From Streptomyces sp. NBC_01335 (lineage in GTDB: Bacteria > Actinomycetota > Actinomycetes > Streptomycetales > Streptomycetaceae): a DNA stretch of 64,000 nucleotides. The notes under the pieces were generated by a model that was not told the origin of the DNA, did no database searches, and saw only the letters and a list, made by a program, of their open reading frames with translations. Below are positions 43,041-51,626 of the stretch, piece after piece. The first letter of the stretch is position 1; the number at the start of each line of letters is the position of its first letter. Location: NCBI RefSeq assembly GCF_035953295.1, contig NZ_CP108370.1, forward strand, positions 6,991,001 to 7,055,000. The letters are read 5' to 3'. The position numbers and the translations under genes are program-made.

Positions 43041-44311
43041 CAGTTGGTCCTCCATACGGCGACGCGCCAGCGCGAGATCCAGCCGAACAGCAGCCCCGCC
43101 AGCAGACCGGCGAGCAGCATCAGGCCGAGGAACCACCAGCCGCGGCCGAGGCCGAAGGCCGCGGTGTCCGCCGCCTCGTCGGGGGAGTCCACCACGTCGA
43201 TGGTCAGCTCGACCGGCATGCCGGGGCCGGTCTTCACCGAGGTGGGGGAGGAGAAGGAGTCGCTGACCTGGAGGCAGACGGCCTCGGGGGTCTCGGCGTC
43301 GGCGTCGTCGTCCGCTTCGGCCTTCGGGTAGCGCAGACCGGTGGAGATGGCGTCGGTGCGGCCGGTGCCCGATTCGGAGCCCCGGACGATCTCCCGCCCG
43401 TGCGTGGTGAGCGCGCGCAGCAGGATGCCGTAGTCGGGGTTGACGGCCCGGTCGGCCGACACGCTGACGGAGGCCCGCAGTTCCTGGCCGGGCCGGACGT
43501 TCACCCGGTACCAGCGGTGCTCGCCCAGCTTCGCGCGGTCGGTGTACAGGCCGGCGGTGAGCTCGGGGGCCTTGGCACAGCTCGCGGCGCCCTCGGTCGC
43601 CACCGGGGTGACGACGGGTTCGGCGGCCCGGTCGACCAGCTGGGTGACCCGGTGGGACAGGTCCTCCTTGTGCTGGACGGCCGTGTACGTGCCGCCGGTG
43701 GCCTCGGCGATGCAGGTCAGCTGCTGCCGGATCTTCGCGTTGGGCACCAGGCCCAGGGTGTCGATCACGAGGTGCACCCCGCGGGCGGCGATGTCGCGCG
43801 CCACCTCGCACGGGTCGAGCGGGCCGCAGGTGTCCTCGCCGTCGGTGATCAGGACGATCCGCCGGGTGGACTCACCGCCGTCCAGGTCGTCCGCGGCGCC
43901 CAGCAGAGCCGGGCCGATCGGGGTCCAGCCGGTGGGCGTGAGGGTCGCGACCGCCGTCTTGGCCTCCGTACGGTCCAACGGGCCGACCGGGTACAGCTGC
44001 TTGGTGTCCTTGCAGCCGACCTGCCGGTCGTCGCCCGGGTAGTTCGCGCCGAGGGTGCGTATGCCGAGCTGGACCTCCTCGGGTACGGCGTCCAGCACGT
44101 CGTTGAACGCCTGCTTGGCCGCGCTCATGCGCGACTCGCCGTCGATGTCACGGGTGCGCATGGACCCACTGACGTCGAGGACCAGTTCGACCTTGGGCGA
44201 GGAGGCGGTGGGGGGTTCGTCGGCGGCGGCCGGCACGACGGTGCCGATTCCGGCGGCCAGGGTGGCGAGCAGCAGGCCCACCCCGGTCGTCAGCCGTTTG
44301 GTTGTGATCAT
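43040..44311 (-). CDS. VWA-domain protein, exported and membrane-anchored
   Basis: A 423-residue protein. Signal peptide about 1-30 (ending VVPAAADE). The von Willebrand factor A domain (about 40-225) has a complete MIDAS start, VLDVSGSM (Asp46, Ser48, Ser50), and the later ITDGEDTC, so it binds a metal-bridged ligand. A beta-rich domain follows, then a C-terminal helix (about 396-417) and a short basic tail. It is translationally coupled to the downstream membrane protein. It probably forms a surface complex; the ligand is unknown. Confidence 0.86.
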   Translation of the reverse strand: MITTKRLTTGVGLLLATLAAGIGTVVPAAADEPPTASSPKVELVLDVSGSMRTRDIDGESRMSAAKQAFNDVLDAVPEEVQLGIRTLGANYPGDDRQVGCKDTKQLYPVGPLDRTEAKTAVATLTPTGWTPIGPALLGAADDLDGGESTRRIVLITDGEDTCGPLDPCEVARDIAARGVHLVIDTLGLVPNAKIRQQLTCIAEATGGTYTAVQHKEDLSHRVTQLVDRAAEPVVTPVATEGAASCAKAPELTAGLYTDRAKLGEHRWYRVNVRPGQELRASVSVSADRAVNPDYGILLRALTTHGREIVRGSESGTGRTDAISTGLRYPKAEADDDADAETPEAVCLQVSDSFSSPTSVKTGPGMPVELTIDVVDSPDEAADTAAFGLGRGWWFLGLMLLAGLLAGLLFGWISRWRVAVWRTN

Positions 44312-44340
44312 CGCCGGATCCTATTGAACATCGGTTCGCA

Positions 44341-44375
44341 TCCCCAAACCCGCTGCGCGGAAGCGGGTTCGGGGA
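44341..44375 (-). terminator. Hairpin terminator after xylB
   Basis: Fourteen-base arms (44341-44354 and 44362-44375) with one mismatch, 38 bases downstream of the xylB stop. Confidence 0.72.
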
Positions 44376-44412
44376 TGCCCGAGGTGATCCGGCGGTACTC
44401 CCGGGGGTGTCG

Positions 44413-45903
44413 TCAGCCGCCGAGAAGGGGCTGCGCGGACCGGTCGAGCACCGATCCGATCCGCTCCCAGGCCTCCGTGTCCCGCTCGACCGCGTCGAGT
44501 TGACGGTCCGTACCCGCCGTGCCGTTGCCGTTCCACTCCGTCGCCAGGGCGACCGGGTCGCCGCCGCCGGCCGCCGAGGCCGCGAGGGCGGCGGCGCCGA
44601 GGGCGACCAACTCGCCGTTGGCGGGCAGGACCAGGGGCCGGCCGGAGAGCCGGCGCACGGTCTCGATCCAGGTGGTGCCCTGCGCGCCGCCGCCGATCAG
44701 GCGCAGCGGGCGGGCGGCGACCTCCGGGTCCGCCGGGTCGAGCCCGCAGGCACGGAGCAGTTCGTCCATGGCGTGCAGCACGGTGAACGCGGCGCCTTCG
44801 TAGGCGGCGCCCAGGAGTTGCTGCGGGGTGGTGTCGTGCCGCAGCCCCGTGAGCAGCCCGGAGGCGTGCGGCAGGTCGGGGGTGCGCTCGCCGTCCAGGT
44901 ACGGGAGGAGCACGGCCTCGCCGCCGGGTGACGCGTCGTCACGGTGCAGCCCGAGCAGCGCGGCCACCTTGTCCACGGCGAGGGTGCAGTTCAGCGTGCA
45001 GGCGAGCGGGAGGTACGTACCGTCGGCCGCCGCGAAACCGGCGAGCGCCGGGGAGGCGGGGCGGGTGCGCGAGGCCGCGAAGACGGTGCCGGAGGTGCCG
45101 AGGCTGAGCACGGGGTGGTCGAGCAGCCCGGCCGCGCCGAGACCGAGGCCGACGGCGGCGCTCATGTTGTCGCCGGTACCGGCCGCGACGGCGATGCCGG
45201 CGGGCAGCCCGAGCTCCTCGGCCGCCTTCGCGGTCAGCGACCCGGCGCGGGCGCCGCCGGTCGGGGCGACCTCGGGCAGCAGGGCGGGGTCCAGGCCGAT
45301 CAGGGCGAGCAGCTCGGGGTCGTACGCGCCGGTGGCGGTGGAGTACCAGCAGGTGCCGGAGGCGTCACCGGGGTCGGTCACCGCGACACCGGTGAGGCGC
45401 TCGGTGAGGAAGTCGTGCGGGAGGCGTACGCCCGCGGCGGCGTCCGCGCTCGCCGGGTCGTTCTCCCGCAGCCACTGCCACTTGGCGGCGGTCATCGAGG
45501 CGACCGGCACCGATCCGGTGCGCGCGGTCCACGCCTCCGGGCCGCCGAGCGCGGTGGTCAGGGCGGCGGCCTGCGGGGCGGAGCGGGTGTCGTTCCAGAG
45601 CAGGGCGGGGCGCAGCGGACGGCCGCCGCGGTCCAGTACCACGAGGCCGTGCTGCTGCCCGGCGACCGCGATGCCCGTGACGGCGGAGGCGGGGACCCCG
45701 GACTCCTTCATTCCGGCGGCCACCGCCTCGCGCAGCGCCTGCCACCAGATCTCGGGGTCGCTCTCGCGGGCACCGCCCTCGCCGAGGACCGTGTGCGGGG
45801 CGCGGCCCACGGCGAGGAGCTCGCCGGTGACGGCGTCGGTGACAGCTGCTTTGGTGGACTGGGTGGAACTGTCCACACCGATGACGACCGTGCGCGGCGG
45901 CAT
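44413..45903 (-). CDS. xylB: Xylulokinase
   Basis: A 496-residue FGGY-family kinase that phosphorylates D-xylulose to xylulose 5-phosphate. VIGVDSSTQSTKAAV is the N-terminal phosphate-binding loop and GQQHGLVVLD the xylulokinase-specific substrate region. GTSGTVFAA and RLIGGGAQGTTW are the ATP-site motifs. Length is normal. ATG 45903 follows AGAGG. It is divergent from xylA, and the 201-base region between them has a candidate ROK operator. Confidence 0.95.
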   Translation of the reverse strand: MPPRTVVIGVDSSTQSTKAAVTDAVTGELLAVGRAPHTVLGEGGARESDPEIWWQALREAVAAGMKESGVPASAVTGIAVAGQQHGLVVLDRGGRPLRPALLWNDTRSAPQAAALTTALGGPEAWTARTGSVPVASMTAAKWQWLRENDPASADAAAGVRLPHDFLTERLTGVAVTDPGDASGTCWYSTATGAYDPELLALIGLDPALLPEVAPTGGARAGSLTAKAAEELGLPAGIAVAAGTGDNMSAAVGLGLGAAGLLDHPVLSLGTSGTVFAASRTRPASPALAGFAAADGTYLPLACTLNCTLAVDKVAALLGLHRDDASPGGEAVLLPYLDGERTPDLPHASGLLTGLRHDTTPQQLLGAAYEGAAFTVLHAMDELLRACGLDPADPEVAARPLRLIGGGAQGTTWIETVRRLSGRPLVLPANGELVALGAAALAASAAGGGDPVALATEWNGNGTAGTDRQLDAVERDTEAWERIGSVLDRSAQPLLGG

Positions 45904-45928
45904 GGCTACCTCTTCTCGTGCTGCGGGA

Positions 45929-45951
45929 TTTGCTCGTGCGACAAACAAATT
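45929..45951. promoter_or_regulatory. Candidate ROK/XylR operator between xylB and xylA
   Basis: TTTGCTCGTGCGACAAA (45929-45945) is an imperfect inverted repeat with TTTG...CAAA ends, like XylR sites in other bacteria, 26 bases before the xylB start. The octamer AACAAATT overlaps its right edge (45944-45951) and recurs at 46049-46056 near xylA. Confidence 0.45.
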
Positions 45952-46104
45952 ACGTGATCGGAGGGGGTGCGAACAGCGGAGTGAAGACTTTTTGGTTCCC
46001 AAGGGTTTCGCTTCGGGCCCTCTCGGTGTCATATTAGTAATGGCACTGAACAAATTGGTCGGTCGGCAGAGCAGCCGTCCTGGCCCGTCGATCAAGAGGC
46101 AGAC

Positions 46105-47274
46105 ATGTCGGACCGCTTCACTCCCACTTCCGCTGACAAGTTCACCTTCGGTCTCTGGACCGTGGGCTGGCGGGGCAACGACCCCTTCGGCGAGCCGACC
46201 CGCCCGGCCCTGGACCCGGTCGAGTCCGTCGAGCGGCTCGCGGAGCTCGGCGCGCACGGCGTGACCTTCCACGACGACGACCTGATCCCCTTCGGCTCCT
46301 CCGACAGCGAGCGCGCCGCGGTGATCGGCCGGTTCAAGGACGCCCTGGAGCGCACCGGCCTCAAGGTCCCGATGGCCACCACCAACCTGTTCACGCACCC
46401 CGTGTTCAAGGACGGCGGCTTCACCTCCAACGACCGCGACGTCCGCCGCTACGCGCTGCGCAAGGTCATCCGCAACATCGACCTCGCCGCCGAGCTCGGC
46501 GCCGAGACCTACGTCGCCTGGGGAGGCCGCGAGGGCGCCGAGTCCGGTGGCGCCAAGGACGTCCGCGACGCCCTCGACCGCATGAAGGAGGCGTTCGACC
46601 TCCTCGGCGAGTACGTCACCGACAAGGGCTACGACATCCGCTTCGCGATCGAGCCCAAGCCCAACGAGCCCCGCGGCGACATCCTCCTGCCCACCGTCGG
46701 CCACGCCCTCGCCTTCATCGAGCGCCTGGAGCGCCCCGAGCTGTACGGCGTGAACCCCGAGGTCGGCCACGAGCAGATGGCCGGGCTCAACTTCCCGCAC
46801 GGCATCGCCCAGGCCCTGTGGGCGGGCAAGCTCTACCACATCGACCTCAACGGCCAGTCCGGCATCAAGTACGACCAGGACTTCCGCTTCGGCGCCGGCG
46901 ACCTGCGCCAGGCCTTCTGGCTCGTCGACCTCCTGGAGAACTCCGACTACACCGGCCCCCGCCACTTCGACTTCAAGCCGGTGCGCACCGACGGCATCGA
47001 CGGTGTCTGGGAGTCCGCGAAGAACTGCATGCGCAACTACCTGATCCTCAAGGAGCGCGCGGCCGCCTTCCGCAACGACCCGGCCGTCCAGGAGGCCCTC
47101 GTCGCCTCCCGCCTGGACGAGCTGGCGCAGCCCACCGCCGCCGACGGCCTCAAGGGCCTCCTCGCCGACACCTCCGCCTACGAGGAGTTCGACGTCGACG
47201 CCGCCGCCGAGCGCTCCATGGCCTTCGAGGCCCTCGACCAGCTCGCCCTGGACCACCTCCTCGGCGTCCGCTGA
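46105..47274 (+). CDS. xylA: Xylose isomerase
   Basis: A 389-residue class I (short, actinobacterial) xylose isomerase that converts D-xylose to D-xylulose. It shows [10 protein letters not shown], the catalytic-His segment [18 protein letters not shown] and the metal-site motifs [10 protein letters not shown] and NPEVGHEQM. The TIM barrel is followed by the helical dimerisation arm. The ATG follows AAGAGG. It may use xylose freed by the GH31 enzyme. Confidence 0.98.
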   Translation: MSDRFTPTSADKFTFGLWTVGWRGNDPFGEPTRPALDPVESVERLAELGAHGVTFHDDDLIPFGSSDSERAAVIGRFKDALERTGLKVPMATTNLFTHPVFKDGGFTSNDRDVRRYALRKVIRNIDLAAELGAETYVAWGGREGAESGGAKDVRDALDRMKEAFDLLGEYVTDKGYDIRFAIEPKPNEPRGDILLPTVGHALAFIERLERPELYGVNPEVGHEQMAGLNFPHGIAQALWAGKLYHIDLNGQSGIKYDQDFRFGAGDLRQAFWLVDLLENSDYTGPRHFDFKPVRTDGIDGVWESAKNCMRNYLILKERAAAFRNDPAVQEALVASRLDELAQPTAADGLKGLLADTSAYEEFDVDAAAERSMAFEALDQLALDHLLGVR

Positions 47275-47340
47275 ACCGACCCGTCGCGCGCCTCGCGTCC
47301 CGCTCTCCGTCGGGCGGCTCGCGCCACGTGATGCGTCAAC

Positions 47341-47384
47341 CGGCAGGGGCCGGGCCGTCCACCAGGACGGCCCGGCCCCTGCCG
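47341..47384. terminator. Perfect 20-bp bidirectional terminator
   Basis: Arms 47341-47360 and 47365-47384 pair completely around ACCA, between the convergent xylA and ROK genes. Confidence 0.9.
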
Positions 47385-47412
47385 TGCGTGTGCGGGGACG
47401 AGCCCCGGTGCC

Positions 47413-48657
47413 TCAGCGCTCCCGGGAGGCGTACGCCACCGGGTCGGCCAGCACGTCCTGCATCACCAGGGCCGCCGCGCCCCGGGCCGCGTCCCCGGCC
47501 ACCGACGACGCCCGGAGCCTGCCGCTGCCCGGCGACCACAGGCCGGAGACCACCCGGCCGGTCAGCTCCTCGTCGGCGGGCCGCGCCAGCCACGGCATCA
47601 GGCCGCGGTAGATGCCGCCGAGCACCACCGCGTCCGGGTCGATCAGGTTCACCGCGCCCGACAGGACGCGCCCCAGCATCCGGCCCGCCTCACCGACCGC
47701 CGCCTCGGCGCGCGCGTCGCCGGCGCGCACCCGGCGTTCCAGCTCGATCACCGCCGCACCACCCCCGGCCCCCTCTATGCCCGCCGCCCGCAGCAGCGCC
47801 GCCTGGCCGGCGTACTGCTCCAGGCAGCCGCGCGAGCCGCACCGGCACTCGGGGCCGGACGGGTCCACCACCACGTGGCCGATCTCCCCGGCGAAGCCGT
47901 GCGCGCCGCGCAGCAGCTCGCCGCCGATCACCAGGGCGCCGCCGACGCCGATCTCGCCCGTCAGGTAGAGGAAGCTGCGGACGTCGCCGAGACCGCCGAA
48001 CCACAGCTCGGCCAGGGCCGCCAGGTTCGCCTCGTTCTCCGAACTGACGGGGAGCGGGCGCAGCCCCGGGCTCAGGACCGCCAGCGCCTCGGCGAACAGG
48101 CGCTCCGCCGGTACCTTGTTCCAGCCGAGGTTGGGGGCCTGGCGCACCGCGCCGCCGGAGACGAGGCCCGGCAGGGCGAGGGCGGCGCCCACGGGATCGA
48201 GTTCCTGTTCGCGGGCGGAGTCCAGGGTCCGCGCGGCGATCCGGGCGGCGCGCACCAGGACCTCCTCGGGCGGCTCCCCCCGGTTGTCCAGGTGTTCCGT
48301 CTGCCGCACCCGCCCGGTGCCCGCCAGGTCGACGACGCACACCGAGACGTAGTCGATGTTGACCTCCACGCCGATGCCCGCGGGCCCGGTGCGGGCGACC
48401 TTGAGCGCCGTGCCGGGGCGCCCCGCCTGACCGCTGAAGGTCTTGCCGGACTCGGTGAGGAAGCCGGTCTCCAGCAACTGCTCGACCAGCGAGGACACCG
48501 CCGCGCGCGTGAGGCCCACGCGGGCCGCGACACCGGCCCTGGTCGCCTCGCCGGTCTCGTCCTCGTCGCGGACGGCGCGCAGGACGAGGCTCAGGTTGTG
48601 CCGCCGGACGGTGTCCTTGTCGGCCTTGGGACCCAGCTGCGTGGAGTTGTTCTTCAT
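47413..48657 (-). CDS. ROK-family transcriptional regulator (XylR-like)
   Basis: A 414-residue ROK protein. The N-terminal winged helix (about 20-85) has VAARVGLTRAAVSSLVEQLLETGFL. The sugar-kinase-like part has IGVEVNIDYVSVCVVDLAG, GEIGHVVVDPSG and the zinc motif CRCGSRGCLEQY. These are regulator-type features. Its position beside xylA/xylB is that of a xylose repressor. ATG at 48657; an in-frame start at 48723 would add residues unlike the family. Inducer assignment is by context only. Confidence 0.92.
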   Translation of the reverse strand: MKNNSTQLGPKADKDTVRRHNLSLVLRAVRDEDETGEATRAGVAARVGLTRAAVSSLVEQLLETGFLTESGKTFSGQAGRPGTALKVARTGPAGIGVEVNIDYVSVCVVDLAGTGRVRQTEHLDNRGEPPEEVLVRAARIAARTLDSAREQELDPVGAALALPGLVSGGAVRQAPNLGWNKVPAERLFAEALAVLSPGLRPLPVSSENEANLAALAELWFGGLGDVRSFLYLTGEIGVGGALVIGGELLRGAHGFAGEIGHVVVDPSGPECRCGSRGCLEQYAGQAALLRAAGIEGAGGGAAVIELERRVRAGDARAEAAVGEAGRMLGRVLSGAVNLIDPDAVVLGGIYRGLMPWLARPADEELTGRVVSGLWSPGSGRLRASSVAGDAARGAAALVMQDVLADPVAYASRER

Positions 48658-48766
48658 ATCGTCCACGAGCCTATGTGATGGCGGGCACGAGGAGACGGGA
48701 GCGGGGGACCGGTCCGCCCGCACCGCTCCCGCCGCTCCCTGTTCCCCGCCCCGCCCCGAGCTCCGG

Positions 48767-49426
48767 TCAGGGCTTCGCGCCGCGCTCGCGGAGCATGTCC
48801 GCCATGAGCGCGATCTCCGACCGCTGACCGCGCACCATGCCGGTGGCCAGGTTCTCGATCACCTCGGTCGTGGCCGTGTCGGCCGCCGCCTGCGCCATCT
48901 CCGCGCCCGCGGTGTGGTGCGCCGTCATGAGCCGCAGATAGAGGACTTCGGCCTCCTCGCCCTTCGCCGCCCGCAGCGCGTCCAGCTGCGTGTCGGTGGC
49001 CATGCCGGGCATCAGCGCGCCGTCGTGCGGCGTGACCGTGTGCCCCATCCAGCGCATCGGGGGGACCGCCGAGCTCTTGGGCAGCCCCCACGCCTCCAGC
49101 CAGCCCAGCATCATGCCGCGCTGGTTGGCCTGCGTGTTGATGATGTCGTACGCGAGCCTGCGCACGTCCTCGTCGTCGGTGCGGTCCCGGACGATGAACG
49201 ACATCTCCACGGCCTGCTGGTGGTGTACGGACATGTCGCGGGCGAAACCGGCGTCCACCGATCCGTCCGCGGGCGCCGACCGCCCGGCCGGGGACGCGGT
49301 GCCGGACGAGGAGGCGGAGGACGGCCGTACGACCATCAGCGCCACCAGCCCCAGGGCGAGCAGCAGTACGGCGGCGCCCGCCACCGCCAGCCGCCGTGAC
49401 CCGGCCGCGCGGCCGGCGCGCGTCAC
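48767..49426 (-). CDS. DUF305 family protein
   Basis: A 219-residue membrane-anchored protein. One helix (about 13-33; LAVAGAAVLLLALGLVALMVV) leads to an extracellular four-helix DUF305 domain (about 60-215). The domain has His/Met-rich motifs DMSVHHQQAVEMS and MTAHHTAGAEM, which suggest metal binding in a ferritin-like fold. Start GTG 49426 overlaps the DUF3105 stop by 4 bases. The partner order DUF3105-DUF305 is common in streptomycetes. Role unproven. Confidence 0.9.
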   Translation of the reverse strand: MTRAGRAAGSRRLAVAGAAVLLLALGLVALMVVRPSSASSSGTASPAGRSAPADGSVDAGFARDMSVHHQQAVEMSFIVRDRTDDEDVRRLAYDIINTQANQRGMMLGWLEAWGLPKSSAVPPMRWMGHTVTPHDGALMPGMATDTQLDALRAAKGEEAEVLYLRLMTAHHTAGAEMAQAAADTATTEVIENLATGMVRGQRSEIALMADMLRERGAKP

Positions 49427-50073
49427 TTCTCGATCCCGCCGGTGCAGGCGGCACCCGGCTCCGGGGTCTGCGCGCCCTGCACGTACTTGGTGAAGAACTG
49501 CGCGACCCGCGGGTCGGACGCGCTGGTGACGGTGACCTGCTTGCCCCAGGCGCTCAGGATCAGCGGGTCGGCCTGGTCCTCCAGCGGGCTCATGAGGGAG
49601 TACGGGGTGGCCTCGACCCGCTCGGCGAGCGCCTTCACGTCGGCGTCGGCGGCCTTGCTGTTGTAGGTGACCCAGACGGCGCCGTGCTCCATGGAGTGGA
49701 CGGCGTTCTCCTTCGGTATCGCCTCGGTGTACACGTCGGCGTCGCAGTTCATCCAGACCGGATTGTGGTCGCCGCCGACCGGCGGGTTCATCGGGTAGGT
49801 CACGGGCGTCTCGACGTGGTTCTGGGTGAGCTTGTCCCAACTGCGCTCGCCCACGATGGCATCGGTCTTGGCCTTCGCCTCGGCCTTGTCCTGGTCGTTC
49901 GCCCTCGTCATCAGGTAGCCGCCGCCGACGGCGAGAGCGGCGACCACCACGACGGCGGCCGAGATGGCGATGATCCGGGCGCGGCGCTCGCGGCCGCGCT
50001 CCTTGCGGCGCGCCTCCTCCAACTTGGCGCGCCGCGCGGCGGAGGCGGGGTTCTGGTCCTTGGTGGAAGTCAT
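49423..50073 (-). CDS. DUF3105 family membrane protein
   Basis: A 216-residue protein. A basic cytoplasmic N-terminus (AARRAKLEEARRKERGRERR) precedes one membrane helix (about 35-55), and the extracellular DUF3105 domain (about 75-213) has YPMNPPVGGDHNPVWMNC, HSMEHGAVWVTY and a second cysteine near the C-terminus. The His/Cys content suggests a metal or redox role, unproven. The ATG follows GAGGA. It is the first gene of a two-gene operon. Confidence 0.9.
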   Translation of the reverse strand: MTSTKDQNPASAARRAKLEEARRKERGRERRARIIAISAAVVVVAALAVGGGYLMTRANDQDKAEAKAKTDAIVGERSWDKLTQNHVETPVTYPMNPPVGGDHNPVWMNCDADVYTEAIPKENAVHSMEHGAVWVTYNSKAADADVKALAERVEATPYSLMSPLEDQADPLILSAWGKQVTVTSASDPRVAQFFTKYVQGAQTPEPGAACTGGIEK

Positions 50074-50411
50074 GGTCGTCCTCGGGGTTCGGCATCGACG
50101 GGAAGTGCGCCGGGCGGATGGTGCCCCGTACGGGCGGCCCGGGGCAACACCCCCTTGGACGGAGGAACTTGTTTTCGCCCCTCGCCGGGTGGACCCGGCG
50201 GGGTACGGCACCGGCCCCACGGGCCCGTGACGGGAGGGCACGTGCCCGGCCGGTCGGGGCGGAGCCCGCGAACACGCGGCCCGCCCACCCGTGGACCCGC
50301 CACCGGGCCGTACGTCCTGCCGCGCCCCCGGTCACCGCCCAAGGTCAACCGTTATAGGTGTGTGAAGTTCCGGGACGTGTCCGCAGCCCGGTCGCGGGAT
50401 AGTGTGCGTCG
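50074..50411. other. Divergent intergenic region, no gene seen
   Basis: 338 bases between DUF3105 and the scramblase-like gene. A 7-bp GC-rich inverted repeat lies near 50121-50145; nothing else stands out. Confidence 0.45.
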
Positions 50412-51272
50412 GTGACCACGACCTCGAACATACCTGCGGGTTGGTTCCCTGACCCGCACGGTGCCACGGAGCTGCTCCGCTACTGGGACGGCTCCCAGTG
50501 GACCGAGCACACCCACCCCGCCGCCGGCGCCCAGCCGACGGCCCCGGCGGGCTCTCCGCAGGCCGCCGCCGTGCAGGCCCCGGCCCCTCAGGCGGCCGTG
50601 CCCCAGCAGCAGACGGCGCCCGCCCAGACCGCTCAGCCGGGCCAGACCGCTCAGCCCGGCCAGATCAGCGCCGGAACGCTCTTCAATCAGCAGGTCCTGG
50701 TGGTGAACCAGAAGGCCAAGCTGATCGAGGTGACGAACGAGTACCGCGTCTTCGACCAGCAGGGCGCGACCCTCGGCTCGGTCGTGGAGGTCGGGCAGAG
50801 CCTCTTCCGCAAGGTGATCCGCTTCGCCACCAGCTGGGACCAGTACCTGACGCACCGCCTGGAGATCCGGGACGCCTACGGTCAGCCCCAGCTGCTGCTG
50901 ACCCGTCCCGCCAAGTTCATCAAGTCGCGCGTGATCGTCCAGCGCCCCGACGGGCAGACGGTCGGCGAGATCGTCCAGCAGAACGCGATCGGCAAGATCA
51001 ACTTCGCGATCATGGTGGACGGCCAGAAGGTCGGCGCGATCAAGGCCGAGAACTGGCGCGCCTGGAACTTCGCGATCGTCGACCAGAACGACGCCGAGAT
51101 CGCCCGGATCACCAAGACCTGGGAAGGGCTCGCCAAGACGCTCTTCACCACCGCGGACAACTACGTCCTCCAGATCCACTACCAGCTGCCCGAGCCGATG
51201 CTGAGCCTCGTCGTCGCGACGGCGCTCACGGTGGACACCGCCCTCAAGCAGGACTCGCGCGGACTCGGCTGA
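50412..51272 (+). CDS. DUF2510 plus phospholipid-scramblase-like (LURP-one related) protein
   Basis: A 286-residue protein. Residues about 8-35 are a DUF2510 module (AGWFPDPHGATELLRYWDGSQWTEH). A Pro/Ala/Gln linker follows (about 36-85, with QTAQPGQ repeats). The rest (about 90-275) is a Tubby/LURP-one-like barrel: NQQVLVVNQKAKLIEVTNEY, LTRPAKFIKSRV and WNFAIVDQNDAEIARI match bacterial scramblase-related proteins. The final hydrophobic helix (LSLVVATALTVDTAL) may touch the membrane. Lipid scrambling itself is not shown for such proteins. Start is GTG 50412. Confidence 0.85.
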   Translation: MTTTSNIPAGWFPDPHGATELLRYWDGSQWTEHTHPAAGAQPTAPAGSPQAAAVQAPAPQAAVPQQQTAPAQTAQPGQTAQPGQISAGTLFNQQVLVVNQKAKLIEVTNEYRVFDQQGATLGSVVEVGQSLFRKVIRFATSWDQYLTHRLEIRDAYGQPQLLLTRPAKFIKSRVIVQRPDGQTVGEIVQQNAIGKINFAIMVDGQKVGAIKAENWRAWNFAIVDQNDAEIARITKTWEGLAKTLFTTADNYVLQIHYQLPEPMLSLVVATALTVDTALKQDSRGLG

Positions 51273-51290
51273 GCCGCAGACCCGACCGGT

Positions 51291-51323
51291 GGTGCCCCGT
51301 ACGCGCGACGCGTACGGGGCACC
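51291..51323 (+). terminator. Perfect 15-bp hairpin terminator
   Basis: Arms 51291-51305 and 51309-51323 with a CGA loop begin 18 bases after the scramblase-like gene's stop. Confidence 0.88.
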
Positions 51324-51362
51324 GGCGTTTTCCTTCCAGGCGGAACGCGTCCGCTGGCCGCC

Positions 51363-51500
51363 GGAGAGCAGCGCGCCCCGGAAGAGCCCCGGGAAGGCGC
51401 CCGAGGAGGGGCCCCGGAAAGCGCTGGGGGAGAGACACCGGGAGGCGCCCGGGGAGAGACGCCGGAAGGTGCCGGGGGAGGGGCCCCGGAAGGTGCCCCG
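51363..51500. repeat. Degenerate GC-rich repeats before the truncated FUSC gene
   Basis: Irregular copies of CCCCGGAAG/GGGAGAGAC-like units (15-30 bases) fill this interval, directly ahead of the point where FUSC-like sequence begins. They may mark the deletion edge. Confidence 0.45.
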
Positions 51501-51626
51501 CCGCCCACCGCCCTGCTCCGCACGCAGTCCCGGGTCCTCGCGCTCGCCGAATCCGCCCGGGTCGCCGGGGTCGCCCTGGACATCGCGCTCAACGGCGTAC
51601 CGGCCCGGAGCCCCGCCCCACGGGCC

